The notes under the pieces are model-generated. The model saw only the letters and a program-made list of their open reading frames with translations. It was not told the DNA's origin and made no database searches. DNA of 64,000 bases, from contig NZ_CP010951.1 of the NCBI RefSeq assembly GCF_001580455.1, positions 4,303,001 through 4,367,000 on the forward strand, in the 5' to 3' direction. Shown here piece by piece: positions 1 through 10,603 of this stretch (positions are counted from its first letter, which is position 1; every line of letters starts with the position of its first letter). The position numbers were made by a program, and so were the translations under genes. This DNA comes from Ramlibacter tataouinensis (lineage in GTDB: Bacteria > Pseudomonadota > Gammaproteobacteria > Burkholderiales > Burkholderiaceae_C).

Positions 1-2
1 GC

Positions 3-191
3 GACGAGCTGGACCTGACCGTTGTGTGGATCGAGCATGCGGTCACCACCTTGCTGCGGCACGTCGAGCGCGTGATCGTGCTGCACCAGGGGCGCAAGAT
101 CGCCGACGGCACGCCGCGCGAGGTGACGGCGAACCCGGAAGTGATCGAGGCCTACCTGGGCGACGAGATGGTCTCCGAGGAGGCCGCCTGA
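3..191 (+). CDS. livG: ABC transporter ATP-binding protein LivG, C-terminal fragment (cut by window start)
   Basis: The first 62 codons read in frame to a TGA at 189-191 and match the C-terminal end of LivG-type ATPases: an H-loop-like WIEHAV, then VIVLHQGRKIADGTP and an ending of the type NPEVIEAYLGDE. LivG is one of two cytoplasmic ATPases of branched-chain amino acid (HAAT) importers, a family that in Burkholderiales also imports aromatic acids. The gene enters from beyond the left edge, so Walker motifs cannot be seen. Its TGA overlaps the ATG of the next gene (TGATG), so the two are translationally coupled. Family is clear; substrate is unknown. Confidence 0.85.
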   Translation, partial: DELDLTVVWIEHAVTTLLRHVERVIVLHQGRKIADGTPREVTANPEVIEAYLGDEMVSEEAA

Positions 192-1009
192 TGTGGTACC
201 GCGCCCATCCCTTCGAGCTCGGCGCCGCGGGCCGGCGCGCCCACCTGCGAGCGCGCGGGCTGAGCGCGGGCTACGGTGCTTTCCTGGTGCTGCGCGATCT
301 GGCCTTCGAGGTGCAGCCGGGACTGACGGTGATCCTGGGCCCGAACGGCGCGGGCAAGACCACGCTGCTGCGCGCGCTCGCCGGGCTGATCCCGCGGCGC
401 GGCGAAGTGCTGCTCGACGGCGAGGACCTGCCGGAGAAGGCGCACGAGATCGTGCGCGGCGGCATGGCGCTGGTGCCCGAGGGGCGGCAGCTGTTCCCGC
501 AGATGACGGTGCTGGAGAACCTGGAGCTGGGCGGCTGGCTGGCCGACAAGGCGCGGCGGCGCGAGCGCCTGGAGCAGGTGCTGCAGGACTTTCCCAAGCT
601 GCGCGAGCGCGCTTCGCAGCTGGCCGGCACCATGAGCGGCGGCGAGCAGCAGATGGTGGCGGTGGCGCGCGCGATGATGAGCGCGCCGCGCCTGCTGATG
701 CTGGACGAGCCCTCGCTGGGACTGGCACCGCGCCTGGTGGATGAATTGCTGGCGATCGCGCGCCGCATCGCCGATGCCGGCACCACCGTGCTGATGGTCG
801 AGCAGAACGTGAAGAAGGCGTTGGCGGTGGCGGACCGCGGCTACGTGCTGGAGCGCGGCACCCTGGTGGCCAGTGGCCCCGCCAAGCTGCTGGCTCGTTC
901 CACGGTGGTGCGCGAGGCCTACCTGGGCGCGGCCGCGAGCGACACCACGAGCGCGGCCGATGCGGCCGGGCGAACACGAATACCGGTGCGGCAGCCGCTG
1001 CCCGCCTGA
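191..1009 (+). CDS. livF: ABC transporter ATP-binding protein LivF
   Basis: Second ATPase of a HAAT-family importer, working with LivG, the LivH/LivM permeases and a periplasmic binding protein that lie outside the window. The 272-residue protein has Walker A GPNGAGKTT (about 50-58), the signature MSGGEQQ (about 147) and Walker B LLMLDEP followed by SLGLAP, typical of LivF. The ATG at 191 overlaps the livG stop; the open frame runs further upstream but that part is inside livG. About 15 residues precede the usual RGLSAGYG start of LivF, and the C-terminus carries a short Ala/Thr-rich tail. The aldehyde dehydrogenase 45 bp downstream suggests uptake of an aromatic or related carbon source. Confidence 0.93.
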   Translation: MWYRAHPFELGAAGRRAHLRARGLSAGYGAFLVLRDLAFEVQPGLTVILGPNGAGKTTLLRALAGLIPRRGEVLLDGEDLPEKAHEIVRGGMALVPEGRQLFPQMTVLENLELGGWLADKARRRERLEQVLQDFPKLRERASQLAGTMSGGEQQMVAVARAMMSAPRLLMLDEPSLGLAPRLVDELLAIARRIADAGTTVLMVEQNVKKALAVADRGYVLERGTLVASGPAKLLARSTVVREAYLGAAASDTTSAADAAGRTRIPVRQPLPA

Positions 1010-1010
1010 G

Positions 1011-1046
1011 CATCACGAGCATCAAGAGCATCACGAGCATCAAGGA
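1011..1046 (+). repeat. 9/18-bp tandem repeat carrying the RBS of the next gene
   Basis: The gap between livF and the aldehyde dehydrogenase is almost wholly four 9-bp near-repeats (CATCACGAG, CATCAAGAG, CATCACGAG, CATCAAGGA), an 18-bp unit twice with 16 identical bases. The end of the last unit supplies the Shine-Dalgarno AAGGAG (1042-1047), 7 nt from the ATG at 1055. Copy-number slippage here would change intercistronic spacing. Confidence 0.7.
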
Positions 1047-1054
1047 GCAGATCC

Positions 1055-2509
1055 ATGTCCGACATGTCCATGTTGATCAACGGCCTGAAGGTCACGGCGG
1101 AGAAGGGCGCCGTCTTCGAGCGACGCAATCCGCTCGACGGCACGGTCGCCACGCGCGCCCCGGCCGCATCGGCCGCCGACGCGCTGATGGCGGCGGAGGC
1201 CGCGGCCGAGGCCTTCCGCACCTGGAGCGAAACCGGTCCCGGCGAGCGCCGCAGCCTGCTGCTGAAGGCGGCCGAGCGACTGGAAGCCAAGCTGCCGCAG
1301 TTCGTGGAAGCGGTGGCGGCAGAGACCGGCGCCACCGGCATGTGGGCCGGCTTCAATGTGATGCTGGCCGCCGGCATGATCCGCGAGGCCGCGGCCCTGA
1401 CCACGCAGGTTTCCGGCGAAGTGATTCCTTCGGACGTCCCCGGCTCGCTGGCCATGGGGGTACGCCAGCCGGCCGGCGTGGTGCTGGGCATCGCGCCCTG
1501 GAACGCGCCCATCATCCTGGGCGTGCGCGCCATCGCGACGCCGCTGGCCTGCGGCAACACGGTGATCCTCAAGGGCAGCGAGAACTGCCCGCGCACCCAC
1601 CAGCTCATCATCGAGGCCTTCGCCGAGGCGGGCTTCCCGGCCGGCGTGGTGAACTACGTGACCAATGCGCCCAGCGACGCGGCGACGGTGGTGGAGGCCA
1701 TGGTGTCGCACCCGGCGGTCCGGCGCGTCAACTTCACCGGCTCCACCCGCGTCGGCCGCCTGATCGCGCAGACCTGCGCCAAGTACCTCAAGCCGGCCGT
1801 GCTGGAGCTGGGGGGCAAGGCGCCGCTGGTGATCCTGGACGATGCCGACCTGGACGACGCGGTCAACGCGGCGGCCTTCGGGTGCTTCGCCAACAGCGGC
1901 CAGATCTGCATGAGCACCGAACGCATCATCGTGGACGAGAAGGTGGCCGACGAGTTCGTGCGCAAGTTCGCGGCCAAGGCCAAGGCGCTGCCGCTGGGCG
2001 ATCCGCGCAAGCCCGAGCCGGTAGTGCTGGGCAGCGTGATCGGCATGGGCACGGTCGAGCACTGCAATGCCTTGCTGGCCGACGCCATGGCCAAGGGCGC
2101 CAAGCTGGTGTGCGGCGGCAAGGCCGACAGCACGCTGATGCCGGCGACCGTGGTCGACCACGTGACGCCGGCCATGCACATCTACCACGAGGAGAGTTTT
2201 GGCCCGGTCAAGGGCATCGTGCGCGTGCGCGGAACGGAAGAGGCGATCGCCTGCGCCAACGACAACGAATACGGGCTGTCAGCGGCGGTGTTCGGGCGCG
2301 ACCTGGCGCGCGCCTTCAACGTGGCACGCCGGATCGACTCCGGCATCTGCCACGTCAACGCGCCCACCGTGCACGACGAAGCGCAGATGCCCTTCGGCGG
2401 CGTCAAGGGCAGCGGCATGGGGCGCTTCGGCGGGCGCGCCGGCATTGCCGAGTTCACCGAACTGCGCTGGATCACGCTGCAGACGACGCCGCGGCACTAC
2501 CCCTTCTGA
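1055..2509 (+). CDS. NAD(P)-dependent aldehyde dehydrogenase (vanillin/salicylaldehyde dehydrogenase-like)
   Basis: 484-residue class 3 aldehyde dehydrogenase oxidising an aldehyde to the acid with NAD(P)+. The general-base Glu is in ELGGKAP (E251) and the nucleophile in SGQICMSTE (C285); the cofactor loop NFTGSTRVGR and the C-terminal PFGGVKGSG signature are present. The opening segment and the absence of a long N-terminal extension resemble vanillin and salicylaldehyde dehydrogenases (family-level judgement). An AAGGAG ribosome binding site lies 7 nt upstream. It follows the LivFG-type transporter on the same strand, which fits catabolism of an imported aromatic compound. The substrate cannot be fixed from sequence alone. 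Confidence 0.88.
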   Translation: MSDMSMLINGLKVTAEKGAVFERRNPLDGTVATRAPAASAADALMAAEAAAEAFRTWSETGPGERRSLLLKAAERLEAKLPQFVEAVAAETGATGMWAGFNVMLAAGMIREAAALTTQVSGEVIPSDVPGSLAMGVRQPAGVVLGIAPWNAPIILGVRAIATPLACGNTVILKGSENCPRTHQLIIEAFAEAGFPAGVVNYVTNAPSDAATVVEAMVSHPAVRRVNFTGSTRVGRLIAQTCAKYLKPAVLELGGKAPLVILDDADLDDAVNAAAFGCFANSGQICMSTERIIVDEKVADEFVRKFAAKAKALPLGDPRKPEPVVLGSVIGMGTVEHCNALLADAMAKGAKLVCGGKADSTLMPATVVDHVTPAMHIYHEESFGPVKGIVRVRGTEEAIACANDNEYGLSAAVFGRDLARAFNVARRIDSGICHVNAPTVHDEAQMPFGGVKGSGMGRFGGRAGIAEFTELRWITLQTTPRHYPF

Positions 2510-2515
2510 GCGCGT

Positions 2516-3016
2516 TCAACCGTGCTGCGGCGTGTGTGACGCGGTCTGGCGGCTGGCGAGCGAACTCGGCGCGTTCAGGTTCGCGTCGTCCTCCACGCCG
2601 ACCCCGAGCCGGTCGACCAGTTCGCCGCCCAGCCAGGCGGTGAAGAGGGCGAGGATCGCGCCGGCGAGCGAGCAGGCCATGCTGCCCAGGCCGGGCGCGT
2701 AGGCCACGTCGCGCGAGAAGAAGCTGACGATGAAAAGCAGCGCCACTGCCACGTTGCCGCCGCCATGCAGCGCGCCGATGCGCTTGGCGCGCGTGCCCGG
2801 CGGGATGCCCAGCCAGTCGATCAGGCCGAAGGGCGCCGCCACCAGCGCGCCCACGATGCCGGCACCCATCATCCAGAAGGACACCGCGGCCATGATCTGG
2901 CGGCCGCTGAAGAGGTAGATCAGGTCGAAGATGACCGCCGTGGCCAGCAGGCCCAGCGGAAAGACCACCAGCATCGGATGGATCGGATGGCCGAGAAGGC
3001 GTGCCCGGGATCTCAT
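2516..3016 (-). CDS. DUF2231 family membrane protein
   Basis: 166-residue inner-membrane protein with about four hydrophobic segments (roughly 14-36, 43-66, 85-100 and 108-130) and the N-terminal HPIHPMLVVFPLGLL motif, whose HPxHP pattern marks DUF2231. The function of the family is not established; the paired histidines suggest metal or haem contact, which is inference. The start is supported by a strong GGAGG 4-5 nt upstream. The C-terminal 35 residues are polar and probably cytoplasmic. It converges with the aldehyde dehydrogenase, with only 6 bp between the stops. Confidence 0.85.
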   Translation of the reverse strand: MRSRARLLGHPIHPMLVVFPLGLLATAVIFDLIYLFSGRQIMAAVSFWMMGAGIVGALVAAPFGLIDWLGIPPGTRAKRIGALHGGGNVAVALLFIVSFFSRDVAYAPGLGSMACSLAGAILALFTAWLGGELVDRLGVGVEDDANLNAPSSLASRQTASHTPQHG

Positions 3017-3103
3017 GCTGCCTCCATATGAAGCGCCGATGCCCTTATTGAAGCGCTGCGGCGGGCGGTGTCAAGTTCCGACAGCCCATTGCCGGGCCGC
3101 AAA

Positions 3104-3397
3104 TCACCGCCGCTGCAGCGGGGAGAAGCTTGGGCTGAACGCCGGCTGAACGAGGGATGTCTTCCCTGATCCGGGACCTGACACCACAGTGCAGTCCAGC
3201 ACATTGGACCGGGTGCAGGTCAGCTTTCCGTTCGGGCCAGCGGTGCAGTCGGTCAATACGGTCGTCACGCATTTGCAGGTCGCTCCTTGCGGGCAATTGG
3301 CTCCTGCGGCGGCGGCACCTGCAAACACAACAAGCGAGGCCGCGAAGGCCGCAAGCGCCAGGGACGCGGGGCGGGTGGAGCTGGACTTGAAGTTCAT
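3104..3397 (-). CDS. Small secreted cysteine-rich hypothetical protein
   Basis: 97-residue protein with a clear Sec signal peptide (MNFKSSSTRPASLALAAF, hydrophobic core, cleavage near AGAAAAG-A), then a mature part of about 60 residues with six Cys within about 35 residues (NC, TC, KC, DC, TC, DC), suggesting disulfide pairs in the periplasm or outside the cell. The frame is open further upstream but the ATG at 3397 has a GGAAGAA ribosome binding site and begins the signal peptide. I do not recognise the family. It stands alone between a DUF2231 gene and rpoD. Confidence 0.65.
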   Translation of the reverse strand: MNFKSSSTRPASLALAAFAASLVVFAGAAAAGANCPQGATCKCVTTVLTDCTAGPNGKLTCTRSNVLDCTVVSGPGSGKTSLVQPAFSPSFSPLQRR

Positions 3398-3490
3398 GGC
3401 GGTTCTTCCACGTTGAGTTGGGAGATGAATCGCGGGCTGCAACGCCCGCCTCCCACATGAGTTGCGACCGGGCCACGAACGGTTCAAGAA

Positions 3491-3520
3491 AAAAAAAGGC
3501 CGGGAAGTCCCGGCCTTTTT
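3491..3520 (-). terminator. Rho-independent terminator of rpoD (possibly bidirectional)
   Basis: GGCCGGG/CCCGGCC 7-bp stem with a 4-nt loop at 3498-3515, flanked by A7+ on the left and T5 on the right. Read on the minus strand it follows the rpoD stop by about 20 nt and ends in a long U-run, so it should terminate rpoD. Confidence 0.85.
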
Positions 3521-3540
3521 CGCAACGTGATCTCAGCGGA

Positions 3541-5922
<2,382 letters not shown>

Positions 5923-6157
5923 GAAATACCTCTAGGCATCAAGAAGGGCAGAAACACATAGCGCCAAAAACTACCCGGCGCGGGTGACGGATGAAGCGGC
6001 GCAGCCTGCGGGCGGCGCCGAGCTTCACCAGGGGCAAGATGGGTGGGCGAACATTTGGTGTGCAGTCCTTGCGGAAACGTTGGCCGGTCGCGCGCTTGGG
6101 CGTCGGTTGGCCGGGGCCGGAGGTGCTGCTGTCGCTCTTGCCGCTAGCAAACCTGAG

Positions 6158-6163
6158 ATTATA
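6158..6163 (-). promoter_or_regulatory. Candidate -10 element (TATAAT) for rpoD in the dnaG-rpoD gap
   Basis: The 256-bp space between dnaG and rpoD holds a perfect TATAAT on the minus strand, 15 nt past the dnaG stop. The matching -35 (CCCTTG at 6180-6185, spacer 16) is poor, so the call rests on the -10 and on the gap size. The rest of the gap shows no ORF or hairpin that I would defend. Confidence 0.4.
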
Positions 6164-6178
6164 CCTTCGCCTGCAAAT

Positions 6179-7957
6179 TCAAGGGCTTGGCGGTGTTTTT
6201 TGCTCTTTCCAGAGCTGCTTGAGCCGTTCGTATGCGGCCGGATCGGTCGCCGCGCGGGCCGACAATTCGCGCCGCTCCTCGTCCAGGAGGCGTTCGCGCT
6301 CCTTGCGCATGATCTGCCGAAGCTCATCCAGGTCGTGCTCGATGTCGGGCAGCACCTTGGCCGCCTGGTCCAGCAGGTAGGCCTCGTGCTCCTGACCCTG
6401 CAGCGCGGCTCGCAAGGTCTCCCAGGGCTCAGGCCCATGCTCATGCACATGGCTGTCGAGCCAGGCGAAGAGGGCGCCGTGGGGCGCGCCGAGCTCGCAC
6501 AGCAGGTGGTGGTCATCGTTGCTGAGCGCGCCCCAGGCGCCGGGGTTCATGAAGGCGATCTGCAGCGCGCGGTCGGCGCGGCCGGGAGGCAGGGTGCGCC
6601 CGGCGCGGCGCGCCGGCGCCGGTGGGCTGTCGGCGCGAGGACGCGGGGCCGGGCGCGCGCCGGCCACGCCCCAGAGCGAAGACAGCTCGCGCACGTCGAG
6701 CTGGACCAGGCCGGCGATTTCCGACAAGAGCTGCCGCTTGAGCGCGCCCTCGGGCATCGCGCTCCACAAGGGTCGGGCATTGGCGGCCATGTGCGCGCGG
6801 CCCTCGGCCTGCGACAGGTCGCAGCCCTCGCGCGCCGCGTCGACCAGGAAGCGGCTGAGCGGCGTGGCTTCGTTGACATAGCGCGAGAAGGCGTCCCGCC
6901 CGAACTCGCGGATGTAGCTGTCCGGGTCGTGCTCGCTGGGCAGGAACAGGAACTTGATGCTGCGCACGTCGGTGGCGAAAGTCAGGGCCACGTCCAGCGC
7001 CTTGCGGGCGGCGCGCCGTCCAGCCTCGTCGCCGTCGAAGCTGAACACGATGGATTCGGTGAAGCGGAACAGCTTGTGCACATGCTCGCTGGTGCAGGCC
7101 GTGCCCAGCGTCGCGACGGCGTTGGCGAAGCCGAGCTGCGCCAGCGCCACCACGTCCATGTAGCCTTCGGTCACCAGCACGAAACCCTGCTCGCGCAGCT
7201 CGTTGCGGGCCTCGAACAGGCCGTACAGCTCGCGCCCCTTGCTGAACACCGGCGTTTCCGGCGAGTTCAGGTATTTGGGCTTCTCATCGCCCAGTACGCG
7301 TCCGCCGAAGCCGATGCATTCGCCCTTGACGCTGCGGATCGGGAACATGATGCGGTCGCGGAAGCGGTCGTAGCGCTTGTCTTCCTCGGCGTTGGCGATG
7401 ACCAGGCCGCTTTCCTCCAGCAGCGCATCGCCGTAGTCGGGAAAGACGCTGGCCAGGCTGCGCCAGCCTTCGGGCGCGTAGCCCAGGCCGAAGCGCTTGG
7501 CGATCTGGCCCGACAGCCCCCGGCCCTTCAGGTAGGCGACGGCGCGGGGCGAATTCTTCAGGTGCTTGCGGTAGGCCTCGCCGGCTTTTTCCAGCACGTC
7601 GCTGAGCGTGGCCTGCTTTTCCCGGTGCTTGGCGGCCCGCTCGCGTTCGGCGGGCGATGTCTCGTCTTCGGGCACTTCCATGCCGTACTCGCCGGCCAGG
7701 TCCTTGACCGCCTCGATGAAGCTCAGACCGCCGTTTTCCATCAGGAAGCGGATCGCATCGCCGTTCTTGCCGCAGCCGAAGCAGTGGTAGAACTGCTTGG
7801 ACGGGCTGACGGTGAAGGAGGGCGACTTCTCGGCATGGAACGGGCACAGGCCGCTGAAGTTGGCGCCGCTCTTCTTCAACTGCACCGAACGGCCGACGAT
7901 CTCCACCACGTCGGCGCGGGCCAGCAGGTCCTGGATGAATGCCTGTGGAATGGACAT
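6179..7957 (-). CDS. dnaG: DNA primase DnaG
   Basis: Synthesises RNA primers at the replication fork with DnaB helicase. The N-terminal zinc-binding domain is intact (C38, H41, C59, C62 in CPFH...CFGC), followed by the RNA polymerase core and TOPRIM domain (VTEGYMDVVALAQLG and the SFDGDEAGRRAA acidic motif), then a Pro/Ala/Arg linker and the C-terminal helicase-binding region. Length 592 fits the family. In many proteobacteria it lies in rpsU-dnaG-rpoD; here rpoD is kept downstream but the upstream neighbour is a divergent acyl-CoA ligase, 80 bp away, not rpsU. Confidence 0.97.
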   Translation of the reverse strand: MSIPQAFIQDLLARADVVEIVGRSVQLKKSGANFSGLCPFHAEKSPSFTVSPSKQFYHCFGCGKNGDAIRFLMENGGLSFIEAVKDLAGEYGMEVPEDETSPAERERAAKHREKQATLSDVLEKAGEAYRKHLKNSPRAVAYLKGRGLSGQIAKRFGLGYAPEGWRSLASVFPDYGDALLEESGLVIANAEEDKRYDRFRDRIMFPIRSVKGECIGFGGRVLGDEKPKYLNSPETPVFSKGRELYGLFEARNELREQGFVLVTEGYMDVVALAQLGFANAVATLGTACTSEHVHKLFRFTESIVFSFDGDEAGRRAARKALDVALTFATDVRSIKFLFLPSEHDPDSYIREFGRDAFSRYVNEATPLSRFLVDAAREGCDLSQAEGRAHMAANARPLWSAMPEGALKRQLLSEIAGLVQLDVRELSSLWGVAGARPAPRPRADSPPAPARRAGRTLPPGRADRALQIAFMNPGAWGALSNDDHHLLCELGAPHGALFAWLDSHVHEHGPEPWETLRAALQGQEHEAYLLDQAAKVLPDIEHDLDELRQIMRKERERLLDEERRELSARAATDPAAYERLKQLWKEQKTPPSP

Positions 7958-8037
7958 CGCAAGTATTCTTACCTAGTGCATTTTTTAGTTCAAAAGAGCT
8001 TACGCTAGCAGCCAGTCACAACAACATGGAGAACCCC

Positions 8038-9684
8038 ATGCCCTCCATTTTCGACCAGGATCTGCCGCGCAACGAAGCGAACTTCACGCCGCTTTCGCCG
8101 CTGTCCTTCATCGCCAGAGCAGCGGAAATCTACCCGCAGCAACTGGCTGTGGTGCATGGCGGGCTGCGCCGCACCTGGGCGCAGTTGTATGCCAGGTGCA
8201 GGCAGTTGGCGGCCTCGCTGGCCGCGCACGGGGTGGGCAGGGGTGACACGGTCGCGGTGATGCTGCCCAACACGCCGCCCATGGTGGAGGCGCACTTCGG
8301 CATTCCGATGAGCGGGGCGGTGCTGAACGCACTCAACACGCGGTTGGATCCGGAAACCATCGCCTTCATGCTGGACCACGGTGAGGCCAGGGTCGTGATT
8401 GTCGATCCGGAGTTTGCGCCCGTCATGAAGAAGGCGCTGGCGCTGCGCAAGTCTGGGCGCGAAATGCTGGTGATCGACGTCGCAGACGAGTTGTTCGGCG
8501 GGCCCGGCGAACGCATCGGCGCGCTGAGTTATGACGAATTCGTCGCCGCGGGCGATCCGGAGTTTGCGTGGCGCCTGCCCGAGGACGAGTGGGACGCGAT
8601 TGCGCTGAACTACACCAGCGGCACCACGGGCAACCCGAAAGGCGTGGTCTATCACCACCGTGGCGCGGCGGTGAATGCGATCTCCAACATCCTCGAGTGG
8701 GACATGCCCAAGCACCCGGTGTATCTCTGGACGCTGCCCATGTTCCACGCCAACGGCTGGTGCTTCCTCTGGACACTGGCGGCCCGCGCGGGCGTGAACG
8801 TGTGCCTGCGGCGCGTGGAGGCGCAGGCGATCACCGACGCGATCAAGGCGCACGGCGTCACCCACTACTGCGGCGCGCCCATCGTGCACGGGATGCTGGT
8901 GAACGCTCCCGACGAAATGAAGCAGGGACTTCCAAAGGGGGTGAAGGCGATGGTGGCGGGCGCTGCGCCGCCGGCTTCGATGATCGAAGGCATGGAGCGG
9001 CTCGGGTTCGACATCACGCACGTCTATGGCCTCACCGAGGTGTATGGGCCGGCGACAGTCTGTCCGAAGCATGACGAGTGGAACGCGTTGGACATCGGCG
9101 AGCGCGCGCGCCTGAACGCCCGCCAGGGCGTGCGCTACCACCTGCAGGAAGACGCCCGCGTGCTGGATCCGCAGACCCTGCAGCCCGTGCCCCTGGACGG
9201 CGAGACCATGGGCGAGATCATGTTCCGCGGCAACGTCACCATGAAGGGCTACCTGAAGAACGCGAAGGCGACGCAGGAGGCGTTCGAGGGCGGCTGGTTC
9301 CACACCGGCGACCTCGCGGTGCAGTACCCCGACGGCTACATCAAGATCAAGGACCGCAGCAAGGACATCATCATTTCCGGCGGCGAGAACATCTCCTCGA
9401 TCGAGGTCGAGGACGCGCTCTACCGCCATCCGGCCGTGCTGGCGGCCGCGGTGGTCGCGAAGCCCGATCCGAAGTGGGGCGAGACGCCCTGTGCCTTCAT
9501 CGAGCTGAAGGCCGGCGCCAGCGTCACGGCCGAGGAGATCGTGGCGCACTGCAAGAAGCACTTGGCGGGCTTCAAGGTGCCGCGGGCCGTCGTGTTCGGC
9601 GAGCTGCCGAAGACCTCGACCGGCAAGATCCAGAAGTTCGAGCTGCGCAAGCAGGCCGGCTCGGCCAAAGCCATCGACGTCTAG
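8038..9684 (+). CDS. AMP-forming acyl-CoA ligase (AlkK/DmdB-like)
   Basis: 548-residue member of the ANL superfamily, activating a carboxylic acid with ATP and CoA through an acyl-AMP. The P-loop YTSGTTGNPKG is at 192-202, the VYGLTEVYGP A5 motif, the GWFHTGDLA A7 motif and the catalytic lysine region PKTSTGKIQK at the C-terminus are all intact. Overall it resembles medium-chain fatty acyl-CoA and methylmercaptopropionyl-CoA ligases; chain length preference cannot be read. I chose ATG 8038 because GGAGA lies 5 nt upstream; an in-frame ATG at 8026 is the alternative. It is divergent from dnaG. Confidence 0.9.
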   Translation: MPSIFDQDLPRNEANFTPLSPLSFIARAAEIYPQQLAVVHGGLRRTWAQLYARCRQLAASLAAHGVGRGDTVAVMLPNTPPMVEAHFGIPMSGAVLNALNTRLDPETIAFMLDHGEARVVIVDPEFAPVMKKALALRKSGREMLVIDVADELFGGPGERIGALSYDEFVAAGDPEFAWRLPEDEWDAIALNYTSGTTGNPKGVVYHHRGAAVNAISNILEWDMPKHPVYLWTLPMFHANGWCFLWTLAARAGVNVCLRRVEAQAITDAIKAHGVTHYCGAPIVHGMLVNAPDEMKQGLPKGVKAMVAGAAPPASMIEGMERLGFDITHVYGLTEVYGPATVCPKHDEWNALDIGERARLNARQGVRYHLQEDARVLDPQTLQPVPLDGETMGEIMFRGNVTMKGYLKNAKATQEAFEGGWFHTGDLAVQYPDGYIKIKDRSKDIIISGGENISSIEVEDALYRHPAVLAAAVVAKPDPKWGETPCAFIELKAGASVTAEEIVAHCKKHLAGFKVPRAVVFGELPKTSTGKIQKFELRKQAGSAKAIDV

Positions 9685-9703
9685 GAGCTAGCAAAATGGG
9701 CTG

Positions 9704-10597
9704 ATGGTCGTCGTCAGCCCGAGTGCCGCCTACGTGCTGAAGAGTCCGGGCGCCTTCGCCTGGCGCGTGCTCAAGGCATTCAAGAAGAACCAGGGACTGC
9801 TGCTGGCCGGCGCGGTGGCGTACTACGCGCTGCTCTCGGTGGTGCCGCTCCTGATCCTGACGGTGATCGCGCTGTCGCACGTGATCGACCGGATGGAACT
9901 GCTCAGCACCTTGGGCCGCTATCTCGAGTGGCTGATCCCCGGCCAGTCGGGGGCGATCATCGGCGAGCTGCGCAACTTCCTGGACCACCGCGAGGTGGTG
10001 GGCTGGTTGCTGCTGGGCACCATGCTGTTTTTCAGCTCGCTCGCCTTCACCGTGCTCGAGAACGCGATGGCGGTCATCTTCCTGCACCGCTTCGCCATCC
10101 GGAAGCGCCGCTACCTCGTCTCGGCCGTGCTGCCCTATGCCTACATCCTGTGCCTGGGCTTCGGGGTGCTGATCGTCACATTGGTGGCGGGCAGCCTGCA
10201 GGCCCTGGGGCAGGAGAGCATCGACCTCCTGGGCCATGAGTGGTCGCTCAAGGGCGTGTCGGGCGTGTTGCTGTACCTGCTGGGGTTTGCCGGCGAGATC
10301 TTCGTGCTCACCTCGCTGTACATGGTGATGCCGGTGGGGCACTTGTCGTGGCGGCATGCCCTGATCGGCGGCGCGACGGCCGCGCTGCTGTGGGAGATCA
10401 CGCGGCATGTGCTGGTGTGGTACTTCAGCACGCTGTCGCAGGTGAACGTGGTGTACGGATCGCTCACCACCGCGATCGTGGTCCTGTTCAGCCTGGAGAT
10501 CGGTGCCAGCCTGTTGCTGCTGGGCGCGCAGGTGATCTCGGAGTACGAACGCATCGGCTTGCCGCAGCCAACCGACAGCCAGCCCCTGAAGCCCTAG
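9704..10597 (+). CDS. YihY/BrkB (virulence factor BrkB) family inner-membrane protein
   Basis: 297-residue polytopic membrane protein with about six hydrophobic helices and the family features near the N-terminus (LLLAGAVAYYALLSVVPLLIL) and the loop QVNVVYGSLTTAIVVLF. The YihY/BrkB family was once misnamed ribonuclease BN; its transport or envelope role is not settled. The ATG overlaps the TGA of a two-codon ORF (ATG GGC TGA at 9696-9704), and the best Shine-Dalgarno, AGGAG at 9683-9687, is spaced for that upstream ATG, not this one. It is 19 bp after the acyl-CoA ligase and converges with ggt (6 bp). Confidence 0.88.
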   Translation: MVVVSPSAAYVLKSPGAFAWRVLKAFKKNQGLLLAGAVAYYALLSVVPLLILTVIALSHVIDRMELLSTLGRYLEWLIPGQSGAIIGELRNFLDHREVVGWLLLGTMLFFSSLAFTVLENAMAVIFLHRFAIRKRRYLVSAVLPYAYILCLGFGVLIVTLVAGSLQALGQESIDLLGHEWSLKGVSGVLLYLLGFAGEIFVLTSLYMVMPVGHLSWRHALIGGATAALLWEITRHVLVWYFSTLSQVNVVYGSLTTAIVVLFSLEIGASLLLLGAQVISEYERIGLPQPTDSQPLKP

Positions 10598-10603
10598 GTC
10601 GGC

